From positions 101,001 to 165,000 of the forward strand of contig NZ_BPTV01000004.1 of NCBI RefSeq assembly GCF_019973375.1: a stretch of DNA of 64,000 nucleotides, read 5' to 3'. The DNA is from Prevotella lacticifex. Its GTDB lineage: Bacteria > Bacteroidota > Bacteroidia > Bacteroidales > Bacteroidaceae. This document shows, in pieces, positions 52,554-61,660 of the stretch. The notes under the pieces were generated by a model that saw nothing but the letters and a program-made list of their open reading frames with translations, did not search any database and was not told the origin of the DNA. A program made the translations under genes and the position numbers. The stretch's first letter is position 1; the number at the start of each line of letters is the position of its first letter.

Positions 52554-54626
52554 GCCCTTATCGCACTGGGACTCGCCGCCGTGGCCGGCACGGGTCAGGC
52601 CACGGCGCAGCAGCTCACAAAGCGTGTCGTGAAGACGACAGCCACGGAACAGCACATGGACTTCGCAAAGGCCAAGACCACTATGAAGAATGTCATGCGC
52701 GTGCAGAATCCGTTAGCTTACGGCGACTCGACGACAGTGCTCTATGAGGACTTCTCAAATATGTACGAGGGAAGTATCGGCAATCCAGACACATCGGTGG
52801 AGCTCACCTCCGACACGGTGTCGTCGTATCCGTTCTGGATAAACATGATTCCAGTTTACACCCACGTACCGGGATGGGGAGGCCACAACATCTATCCTGC
52901 CGGTGAGGTGGTATCGACAGCCGACAACGATGGCGGCAACCTCAACACGCCGATGCTCGACTGCTCAAAACAGCAGGGTGTGGTATTCCTCGAGTTCAAG
53001 GCCCGCACCGACGACGGCGTGGCCGACCAGCCGATCATCGTCGAAGCTGCCGAGACATACAATATGTCGCCGACGTGGGATATGCTCGGTTCGGGAACCG
53101 TCACCGTTACACCTGAGTGGCAGACCTACACAGTGTCGTTCTACGGTGCCGGCAACTACACCTTATTTAATATAGTGCGCCAGCAGATGAGTCAGGACGA
53201 CGAGGTTCACCGCGTGTACATCGACGACGTGAGGGTTTACACCATCAAACCGCATATCAAGATGCCGACGGCAATGCCCTACACCGACTACAAAGGCTCG
53301 AGTTTCGTGGCTCACTGGACAAAGGTGGACGGCGCTACGGGCTACAAGCTGAACGTATACTCGAAGGAGATGTCCGACGACGGCACCCAGACGACAAAGG
53401 ACTACCTGAAGCAGGACATGGATGTCAGCGACACCTTAGCCACCGTCAGCGGTACTACATCAGGGCAGACATACTACTACACCGTGCGCGCCGTCAACGC
53501 CGAGGGTCAGGAGTCGTTTGAGAGTCCGGAATATGAGGTCTTCGACCTTGAGGCTCCGGTATTGGAGAAGTCGACAATCGAGGACACGACATACGTTGCC
53601 AAGTGGAGCGACGTGCCTACCGCCGAACGCTATAACTACTGGGCTTACTTCACCCGCACGGCCGACAGCGACGGCGAGTTCACGCTGACCAACGAGTCGT
53701 TCGACGGTCTACAGATGAAGGATGGATCAGAGGTGACATGGTCGTTCGACGATCCTACCTACTACTCTTACGACGATTATTTCATCACACCTTCGTCGCA
53801 GGCCGGATGGGACGCAAAGAACGGTATTCCGTATCCGGGATGCGTGTGCGTCGACGGATGGCAGTATATCTTCAACCACAAAGACGCAGGTCTCGTATCG
53901 CCCGACCTCGACCTCTCGAAAGATGGCGGAAAGGTGAAAGTGAAGGTACAGCTGCGCGGCGACAAGGGCGACGTATGGTATAACGACGGAACGAAGGAGA
54001 CACGCTACACACGTTGTGCCGTGGCACTCTTCAACTGGGACGACAATATCGGCGACTACCGTCAGGCTGAGTTGCAGTACACCGACAGCATCTCGCCGGA
54101 GGCTTTCGGCGACTACACCATCAACCTCACAAAGGGTTCGGCACGCTCGAAGATCGGCATCTACGCTGTATGGGCACCAGCTCATCTGTATATGAAGAAC
54201 CTCGTTGTCAGTCAGAACTACAAAGCCGGTGAGACATTCGTCGACCCATTCGTCTACGGACGCTGGCTCGAGACTACCGACGACAGCATCACCGTACCGG
54301 CAAAGGCTTACGGCTGCCCGATAACCCACAAGGTTAGCGCAGTGAAGACGAATCCAAGCACATACCAGATCAAGGAGAGCAGATTCTCTGACACCGAGGA
54401 GGTGGGCATCGTCAGCGGCATCGAGAGTGTCGGTCTGAGCCGGGCATCCGTACTCGTGGAGAACGGTAAGCTGATGGTCAACGGCAACGGACCGGTGAGC
54501 GTTTATACCATCGACGGAAAGATGGTCTACAACGGACGCACCGTCGACGGCACCATGGCCCTCCCGCTGAAGAGCGGTGCCTACATCGTGAAGACTAAGG
54601 ACAATACCGTGAAAGTGGTATTTTAG
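52554..54626 (+). CDS. Exported FN3 protein with T9SS-type tail; 5' end apparently frameshifted
   Basis: The open frame starts after a TGA (52551-52553) with ALIALGLAAVAGTGQATAQQ, a signal peptide lacking its start. If one C is removed from AGCCCTT at 52553-52559, the frame joins KYPVS to LIALGL. From GTG at 52581 the product would be 681 residues without a proper signal. The body has adhesin-like jelly rolls (VLYEDFSNMYEG; NESFDGLQMKDG), two FN3 units (SFVAHWTKVDGATGYKLNVY) and a C-terminal sorting-like domain (VSVYTIDGKMVYNGRT ... SGAYIVKTKDN). Probably secreted by T9SS. Confidence 0.75.
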   Translation, partial: ALIALGLAAVAGTGQATAQQLTKRVVKTTATEQHMDFAKAKTTMKNVMRVQNPLAYGDSTTVLYEDFSNMYEGSIGNPDTSVELTSDTVSSYPFWINMIPVYTHVPGWGGHNIYPAGEVVSTADNDGGNLNTPMLDCSKQQGVVFLEFKARTDDGVADQPIIVEAAETYNMSPTWDMLGSGTVTVTPEWQTYTVSFYGAGNYTLFNIVRQQMSQDDEVHRVYIDDVRVYTIKPHIKMPTAMPYTDYKGSSFVAHWTKVDGATGYKLNVYSKEMSDDGTQTTKDYLKQDMDVSDTLATVSGTTSGQTYYYTVRAVNAEGQESFESPEYEVFDLEAPVLEKSTIEDTTYVAKWSDVPTAERYNYWAYFTRTADSDGEFTLTNESFDGLQMKDGSEVTWSFDDPTYYSYDDYFITPSSQAGWDAKNGIPYPGCVCVDGWQYIFNHKDAGLVSPDLDLSKDGGKVKVKVQLRGDKGDVWYNDGTKETRYTRCAVALFNWDDNIGDYRQAELQYTDSISPEAFGDYTINLTKGSARSKIGIYAVWAPAHLYMKNLVVSQNYKAGETFVDPFVYGRWLETTDDSITVPAKAYGCPITHKVSAVKTNPSTYQIKESRFSDTEEVGIVSGIESVGLSRASVLVENGKLMVNGNGPVSVYTIDGKMVYNGRTVDGTMALPLKSGAYIVKTKDNTVKVVF

Positions 54627-54633
54627 ACTCTAT

Positions 54634-54674
54634 AGCACTGTCGGCCGGACAACACGCTGCCGTCCGGCAGTGCT
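54634..54674 (+). terminator. GC-rich hairpin between surface genes
   Basis: AGCACT-(bulge)-GCCGGAC pairs with GTCCGGC-AGTGCT. There is no T-run after it, so it may slow rather than stop transcription, or protect the 3' end of the first message. Confidence 0.45.
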
Positions 54675-54755
54675 CATCATAACATCAGGAGGCTTTGCGC
54701 CACAAGGACAGAATCCAATCGGACGGCAAGCAAGATCCAACAACCACGAACATTT

Positions 54756-57700
54756 ATGAGAAACTACTTACACCTTATTATATATAGCTTAGGATTTTTC
54801 CTAATCAGTCAGACGGCTATGGCTCAGGTGCACCGCAACCAGCTGCCGCCGGAAACGAAAAAAGACGCCCCCGCCGGAAAAACCGTGCTGAAGAGCGTCA
54901 ATCTCAACGAGGACAAGGGAGTGCTGATGTATGGAGCCACAGGGCAGGACGCCTATGGACCGCTCCCTATGTCTCGTTCTACAGTAAGAATGCTGACAAG
55001 ATTCACTGGATAGCCGATGTCGACTCTGCCGACGACGGTGCACACATCAACCGGCTGCGCTGCGGAGCTTTCTGCGGCGACAAGTATTATGGCTACAAGG
55101 TGAAGATGTATACCTATATCGTCCGACCGTTGGCCTTCGTCACCATCGACTTCAAGACGGGAAAGGTGACGACGATAACCGATGACTCCGGTTCGACCGA
55201 CGATTTCCTCATCTACGACATGACATACGACTACAGTCGTCATACATGCTGGGCTCTGGCATCGAATCCCGACGACAACAACCTGTCGGATGTCTACAAG
55301 GTGAACCTCACCGACGGATCATCGGAGAAGGTGGCGTCGCTCGACTTCTATGCCTGGTGTATGGCCGCCGACTACGACGGCAACGTGTATGTCATCAAGA
55401 GCAATAGCGACAACACCGGGTCGTATCTCACGCAACTCGACCCCAACGACTCTTTCAGCGAGGTTGAGAGCAAGGAACTGAAACTCGACGGACAGCCGGT
55501 ATCATCAAACTATGTACACACCATGGAGTTCGACCATAACTCCAATACCCTCTACTGGCTCGGCACAAGCAACGATGCCTATCAGCGCGTCTACGCCATC
55601 AACCCCGTGACGGGCTCGATAACGAAAGAGAGCACGTTGCCCAACGATATCGTCGTGGGACTGTACATTCCTTTCGAGGGTGCCGACAGCCGTGACGCGG
55701 CAGGAAAGGTGACCGACCTGAAGGCCGTGGCTCCCGACGATGACGAGCAGACGGTGAGCCTGTCATGGACGAACCCGAGCGTGAACTGGCGCGGCGACAG
55801 TCTCGAAGAGTTCAAGGAGGTGGCCGTCAGCCGCGACCGCCGCGACAATGTCGTGAAGACGATAGAGAGCAAGGCGGGAGAGAAATGCACTTGGACCGAC
55901 AACAATCCAGAGAAAGGCGTTGTCACCTATTATCTCACTCCTTACCGCCAGAGCGGTGAGAAGGGTCTCGTCGACAGCGTGAAAGTGTTCGTAGGCAGCG
56001 ACGTTCCGGGTAATGTCGGCAACCTCACGGCATCAGTGCAGGACAAGAATGTTGCTCTGTCGTGGGACGAGCCGACGGCCAGTCACACGGGAAAGGGCTA
56101 CGACAAGGCCTCGCTGAAATACGACATCATCCGTAATCCGGGCAATGAGACAATAAAATCCGACCTCACCGGCAACAGCTACGTTGACGACAACCTCGGT
56201 TTCTTCGACAAATACAGCTACACCGTGGTGGCAAAGAACAAAGCCGGTGTCGGCGACAGCACAACATCGGCACAGCTCCTCGCCGGAAAGGGTTATGAGC
56301 CAACATTCTTTGAGGATTTCGACAATGCTGCCAAAGCTGCAAAATGGCAGACCATCGACAACAATTACGACGGAAAGACATTCGCTTATTCTGGCGGTGG
56401 ATACGAGTATTTCAAGGACTTCCGCGTTTACCTCTCCTACTATGACGATCTCGACGATTATCTTGTCAGTCCACCGGTGCATCTTCTCGGTGGTCATGCA
56501 TACCGTGTCTCGGCACTCACGAAGCTCGGCAGCGACAAGGAGACTCACAAGTTTGCATTCACCATGGGCACCGCTGCCACTGCTGACGCCCAGAAGACGG
56601 TGATAGCTACCCACGACGACATCACCCCGACTCAGAACGACGATCTCCAGGAGTTCGCCGATGTATTCACACCGGCTGCCGACGGCGACTATTATCTTTC
56701 AGTCCATTGTATGAGTCCCAAGACTCAGTACGGCTCTTATTTCGCCGTGCGCAACTTCAAGGTTGAGAAAGTCTACGACAACGACCTGACTGTGACGGCC
56801 ATCACACCGCCGTCTGAGATTGTCAGCGGTAAGGAAGCTGCTGTCACCGTGAAGGTTATGAACGCCGGATCGAAGGTGCAGAACAAGTATAAAGTGACTG
56901 TTGCCGATGCCGACGGCGATGTCCTCAGCTCGAAGGATGTCGACGAGACAATAGAGTCGCAGGCATACAAGGATGTCGAGGTTCCGGTAGTCATCGACAA
57001 GGTCGGCACCGTGCGCCTCTACGCTAAGGTCACCCTCGACGGCGATGAGGACAGCAGCAACGACATCAGCGATACAGTGACGGTAAAGGTTAAGGAGACC
57101 GGTCTCGACTACAATGTGACATGCAAGAACAACGACCTCAGCCAGTCGACGACGGAGCCGATGACGTTCTTCAAGACCTGCTCGACGATACAGACGGTAT
57201 ACACCTCTGCTGAACTCGGACAGGACGACGGAGTGATCAACGGAATGGCTTTCCAGTATACTCCTAACGACCTCTATGCCGAGACGGAGCCGGTCAACGT
57301 GAAGATCTACATGGGTACAACCGACAGCGAGGACCTCTATACCACCTCCGACGGATGGGTCAACGCCGACAACCTCACACTTGTCTACGACGGACAGCAG
57401 ACCGTGAAGACCGGAGGCACACAGCTCATGGACTTCATCTTCACCACTCCGTTCAACTACGACCACACGAAGAATCTGCTCGTGCAGGTATGGAAGGAAG
57501 GCACAACGACAGAGATGTTCCCGGCACTCTTCGACATCTATGGCGGCGAGAACTGGCAGAAGCTCAGAATGCTGAGATACAACGGTACTGATCCGTTCGA
57601 CTATACTCAGAGCTCTTATCCCGTCAGCGGAAAACCGGTGGCATTGTTCTCCATCAACTTCGCCAACGGCATCGCAAAGGTGGTAACAGGGAAAGACCGG

Positions 57701-57904
57701 AAGTTCGTCGTTGTTCCTGGAGGACTCCTTCTCAACGAGAAGATGCAGACCATCGAAGTCTACGATGCAAGCGGCCGCAAGGTGGCCGCGATGAGCAACG
57801 TCAGCGGAATGGTTGGCATCAACGTGAACCGCGGACTCTACCTCGTAAGAATGAAGAATGAAAATGGTGCTGTCTCAACAGCTAAAATAGTTCTTGGTAA
57901 ATGA
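54756..57904 (+). CDS. Exported propeller/FN3/cleaved-adhesin protein; frameshift near the 5' end
   Basis: The start frame gives a signal peptide (IIYSLGFFLISQTAMAQ) and VLMYGATGQDAYGP, then breaks. About 54965 the sequence continues in another frame as PYVSFYSKNADKIHWIADVD and on to the stop at 57904. One added C in CTCCC would restore a single protein of about 1050 residues. Contents: a propeller-like region (to about residue 300), two FN3 domains (VSLSWTNPSVNWRG; VALSWDEPTASHTG), a cleaved-adhesin-like unit (FFEDFDNAAKAAKWQTIDNN), CARDB-like strands, and a sorting-type tail (IEVYDASGRKVAAM). A start at 55100 lacks a signal. Confidence 0.78.
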
Positions 57905-59727
57905 ACAAAACTCTTTTAAACACTATCTCGCTCTGTGCGGCGGCAGTCCTCTCAACGGCTGGACTGTCGGCACAGACGCAGGATGTGAGACTCGGATTCT
58001 GCAACGGCGACAAGCTCGGGGCGTCGATACGTGCCCAGGGCACTGAGACCGACGACAACGAACTTGGCGCCGCAATATACATCTCGAAGGACATACTGAA
58101 GAAATATGTCGGCGACACCATATATCAGGTGAGCTATGCCAATACCGACAAGGTAGGGTCGTCGATGACCGTATTCATCAAAAACGACCTCTACAGCAAG
58201 CAGGGCATCGTTCAGACGGTGAGGGACCATCACGCAGGATGGAACAATATCACACTGAAAAAGCCGTATGTCATAACCGGCGAGGAAGGAATCTATGTCG
58301 GCTACGTGGCCTATCCAAACCATATCGAGGCCGACAACAGTGAGATTCTCACCATGGAGTTCAACTCAGGAGGCACACCCGATGTCGATTGGTATGGGAT
58401 GAACGGACAATGGTGGAAAACGAAAGTCGACCTCATCAACTACGATTTCTGCATCCGTGCCTATGCCAAGGGCAACAACAAGCCGCCGCGCGACCTCGGC
58501 CTCGACCGTATCGACAATTATAATATGGTGAGGCAGAACACGCCGACGACGATGAGCGTACAGATAACGAACTACGGTCTCGACACCGTCGACGGATTCA
58601 CCATTGAGGCTCGGAAAGACGGGCAGACCTTCGCCACAAAACAAGTCTCCGGTGTGGCACTGGCCCACAACGAGATGAAGAAGGTCGACATCGACGGATT
58701 CACATTCCCCCTCGAAGGTAACAACGACTTCACGGTGAATATCACCGGCATCAACGGAGGTGCCGACGCCGACACGTCCGACAATGTGCGCAGCTCCTAT
58801 GCATATATCGTGCCGGAGAATGCTGAGGCGCAGGAACGGAAGATTCTTCTTGAGGAGTTCACGACAACGAAGAATGGAGAGTCGCTATTGGCCGACAGTG
58901 TCTACAACATTGCCGTCAGCGACCGCGACGACGTCATCTGGGTGAAATACCACATGGAGAAGACAGTGCCGGGAGTATCATCTTATTCGTGGTTCTTCGA
59001 CAGCGATGGCACATTCACTCCGGCAATGATGATTGACAGGGAGGAGTTTTCCGACATGGAGAACCGCGGTCCGGCATACTTCGTAAAGTACAACGAACTG
59101 CTCACCTATCTGCTCGACCAGTGCTCCGGCATCCCGACTTTTGCCACGGTCGATGTCAGTGCCACTCTCAACGACGCGCACACCGTGGCAAACATCAAGG
59201 CGAAGGTGGAGAGTCAGGTTAGGGAGATGCCACATCAGAAGTCGCTGCGTATGACGTTGCTCGCCGTCGAGGACTCCGTGGAACTAACCCCCGGACTCGA
59301 CAAGGAGAATGGCATCGTGCGGAAGTTCATCAACGGAGCGTGGGGCGACCAAGTCGATGTCAGCAACCATGCCGACTCGATAACGGCCAACCTCGACATC
59401 GATCCGTCATGGAATGTCAACAACATGCGCATCGTTGCTTTCCTGAGCAACTACGACAGCAGTCAACCGCTCAATTGTTCGGTGTTCAACTCAGCACAGT
59501 GCCAGCTTGGCATCACCGACGGCATCTATCAGACGACCGTCCAAAAGCTGCGCCCGACAGTGTTCTGCGACGGCAAGGCATTCTCCACTGCCAACGGATT
59601 CAAGGTCGTAGCCGTATACAATCAGGCCGGCCAAGAGGTGGACAACCAAGGTTTGCAGCGGGGTCTCTACCTCGTGAAGGTCACCGACGGTGTGAGGACA
59701 ACAACCGTCAAGTATGTCGTCAGATAG
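57901..59727 (+). CDS. Exported Omp28-like protein with T9SS-type tail
   Basis: 608 residues with a signal peptide ending LSAQT. It starts in an ATGA overlap with the previous gene, so it is translationally coupled. An N-terminal adhesin-like region is followed by CARDB-like strands, then an Omp28-type thioredoxin-fold part (KILLEEFTTTKNGESLLADS) in which the usual Cys pair is missing. The C-terminal domain (FKVVAVYNQAGQEVDNQGLQ, then GLYLVKVTDG) fits T9SS sorting. Probably a surface or secreted protein. Confidence 0.78.
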   Translation: MNKTLLNTISLCAAAVLSTAGLSAQTQDVRLGFCNGDKLGASIRAQGTETDDNELGAAIYISKDILKKYVGDTIYQVSYANTDKVGSSMTVFIKNDLYSKQGIVQTVRDHHAGWNNITLKKPYVITGEEGIYVGYVAYPNHIEADNSEILTMEFNSGGTPDVDWYGMNGQWWKTKVDLINYDFCIRAYAKGNNKPPRDLGLDRIDNYNMVRQNTPTTMSVQITNYGLDTVDGFTIEARKDGQTFATKQVSGVALAHNEMKKVDIDGFTFPLEGNNDFTVNITGINGGADADTSDNVRSSYAYIVPENAEAQERKILLEEFTTTKNGESLLADSVYNIAVSDRDDVIWVKYHMEKTVPGVSSYSWFFDSDGTFTPAMMIDREEFSDMENRGPAYFVKYNELLTYLLDQCSGIPTFATVDVSATLNDAHTVANIKAKVESQVREMPHQKSLRMTLLAVEDSVELTPGLDKENGIVRKFINGAWGDQVDVSNHADSITANLDIDPSWNVNNMRIVAFLSNYDSSQPLNCSVFNSAQCQLGITDGIYQTTVQKLRPTVFCDGKAFSTANGFKVVAVYNQAGQEVDNQGLQRGLYLVKVTDGVRTTTVKYVVR

Positions 59728-59800
59728 ACAGTATTAATCCTCTTATAAGACAACAGAAATAGAATTAACAACCAATCAATGTAACTAAACACTGTGGAAT

Positions 59801-60274
59801 ATGAAGAAAAAATTACTTATCGCCCTTGGCATAGCGGCTTTGTTGCCGCTGTCATCACATGCCCAGAAGGTGATGGTGGTCTACGGCCATAGCGGACAAC
59901 ATCTGTTGGAGGACAGCGTAGAGAGCATCTTATCGCTGATGCCCTCCGATGATGTGCTCAACGTGAAGTCACGGCTCGGCAAGGTGTCGGCCATCAGCCT
60001 CTCCGACATCCGGAGCATCAAATTCATTCCGGCCACAACAGGCATCGGGAAGTTGCGGTCGACCGATGGAAAGCTGTCATTCGCAAACAATGGTGACCAG
60101 ATAACCGTCAGCGGATGGAATGGAAGGGAAGGCCGTTTCGCGGTTTACTCCGCCGACGGCTCGCTCGTCATAAGCGGCAGCCGCTGGACCGGAACACCTA
60201 TAAGCACCACACAGCTGACACCGGGACTGTATATTCTTAAAGCCAACAACCAATCATTCAAATTCATAAAATGA
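59801..60274 (+). CDS. Small exported protein with T9SS-type C-terminal domain
   Basis: 157 residues: a signal peptide (MKKKLLIALGIAALLPLSSH), a 70-residue N-terminal region containing SDIRSIKF, and a C-terminal sorting-like domain (FAVYSADGSLVISGSRWTGT, then LTPGLYILKANN). The SDIRSIKF stretch resembles the start of the next protein (IDNVDSIYF), suggesting a shared short domain. It overlaps the next gene by 4 bp. Confidence 0.7.
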   Translation: MKKKLLIALGIAALLPLSSHAQKVMVVYGHSGQHLLEDSVESILSLMPSDDVLNVKSRLGKVSAISLSDIRSIKFIPATTGIGKLRSTDGKLSFANNGDQITVSGWNGREGRFAVYSADGSLVISGSRWTGTPISTTQLTPGLYILKANNQSFKFIK

Positions 60275-61587
60275 AAGTCATGAAAACCATCACTACCCTA
60301 CTCCTCGCTCTTGTCTCCGTGGCAGGAGCCAGTGCCCAGAATATCGACCGACTGATAGTACAGCCGAAGTCGGGCAACCCACAGGGCTACGCAATAGATA
60401 ATGTCGACAGCATATACTTCGATCATGTCGGTGACGATGTCGCTGCCACAGTGACTGTCAATAAGGTAAGCACATCATCAACAGGCGACACCCTCTGGGT
60501 GGCCGTCACGCCCACTGCCGACTGTGCCTCCTACCGCATCACCTGCATGCCTACAGTAAGGGCCAACGCCATCACATCGTCGGCAGCCCTCGATGCTTAT
60601 CTCAACAATATCAATGCGGCACGCTATTATCAGGGATTCACCAATGCACAGATGACCGGTTTCGACCAGCCCTTTGAGGCCGCATCACAGTATTCGCTCG
60701 TCACGCTGGCCTACGACAAGTACAACACAGCGTGCAAGATTTCCAAGACCGATTTCACCACTCCTGCGGCAGCACTCATTGGCAGTCCTACCGTGGCATG
60801 CCAGACCACCGATTCGACAACGACGACACTGTCGATGAAGTTCACGCCTAACGCCGACTGTAAGGGTTACGCCATCTGCCTTTTCGAGGCCGGACAGGCT
60901 CAGCAGCAGTTCGACCAGTGGGCACCGATGTTCGGTTTCGTCAATATGGGTGATATGATCAAGCAGTTCAGCGGAACGACATATACCACTGAATACACTA
61001 ACACCTGGACCCAGTTAGCACCGGATACGAAATACGAGGTGTACATTCTGCCCATGGATGCCAACGGCAACTATGCGCCAATGGTCATCGCCCACGCCTC
61101 GACGGCCAAGCAGGGAGGCACCGGCACAGCCATGGTGACTATCACCATCGGCAACTATGTCACAACCGAAAACGGCAACTACCAGGAGGTCACCTACACT
61201 CCTAACGACCAGACATCGTTGCACCGCGACATGCTCATCACCGCCGAGGCTTACGCACAGTGGGGCGAGCAGGGTGTCATCGATTATCTGAAGGCCGACA
61301 ACAGCAAGGATCCTTATTGGAATCAGTATGGTGTTGACAACGCAACATGGAATGCCGATCCCAACACACAGTATGTGGCATGTTCCATCGCACGCAATAT
61401 CAACGACGAATGGGGTCCGCTCGCAAAGGTTGAGTTTACGACAACATCGGGCAACTCGACATCGGCAAAGGCTCCGCGCATAGCTACGAGAAAGGCGCAG
61501 ACTACAATGACATTCAACGGAAAGGCTCCTACGATGAACGCCCGCTGGGCACACCGCGGTCTGACCATCACCGAAAGCGCAAAATAA
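60271..61587 (+). CDS. Exported protein with FN3-like repeats
   Basis: 438 residues with a signal ending GASAQN. After a short IDNVDSIYF segment come three roughly 100-residue units containing TADCASYRITC, NADCKGYAICLFEAG and TKYEVYILPMDANGN, consistent with FN3-like folds. Two of the units share an A-D-C-x-x-Y core. No clear sorting domain at the C-terminus (GLTITESAK). It is the last gene before a terminator. Confidence 0.7.
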   Translation: MKVMKTITTLLLALVSVAGASAQNIDRLIVQPKSGNPQGYAIDNVDSIYFDHVGDDVAATVTVNKVSTSSTGDTLWVAVTPTADCASYRITCMPTVRANAITSSAALDAYLNNINAARYYQGFTNAQMTGFDQPFEAASQYSLVTLAYDKYNTACKISKTDFTTPAAALIGSPTVACQTTDSTTTTLSMKFTPNADCKGYAICLFEAGQAQQQFDQWAPMFGFVNMGDMIKQFSGTTYTTEYTNTWTQLAPDTKYEVYILPMDANGNYAPMVIAHASTAKQGGTGTAMVTITIGNYVTTENGNYQEVTYTPNDQTSLHRDMLITAEAYAQWGEQGVIDYLKADNSKDPYWNQYGVDNATWNADPNTQYVACSIARNINDEWGPLAKVEFTTTSGNSTSAKAPRIATRKAQTTMTFNGKAPTMNARWAHRGLTITESAK

Positions 61588-61601
61588 ATCATAATCATAC
61601 C

Positions 61602-61640
61602 GCGGGGATTGCCGGCATCGGCTTTCCCCGCTTTTATTTT
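61602..61640 (+). terminator. Rho-independent terminator
   Basis: GCGGGGA ... TCCCCGC with an inner GCCG/CGGC pair, followed by TTTTATTTT. It ends the 52.5-61.6 kb transcription unit and leaves the next gene to start afresh. Confidence 0.75.
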
Positions 61641-61660
61641 ATCAACACAGAACAAAAACA

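Noticed and set aside
53727..54329. 200-codon minus-strand frame inside the first exported-protein gene
   Set aside because: It is antisense to a clear FN3 and adhesin-like coding sequence; such long shadows are common in this GC-rich cluster.
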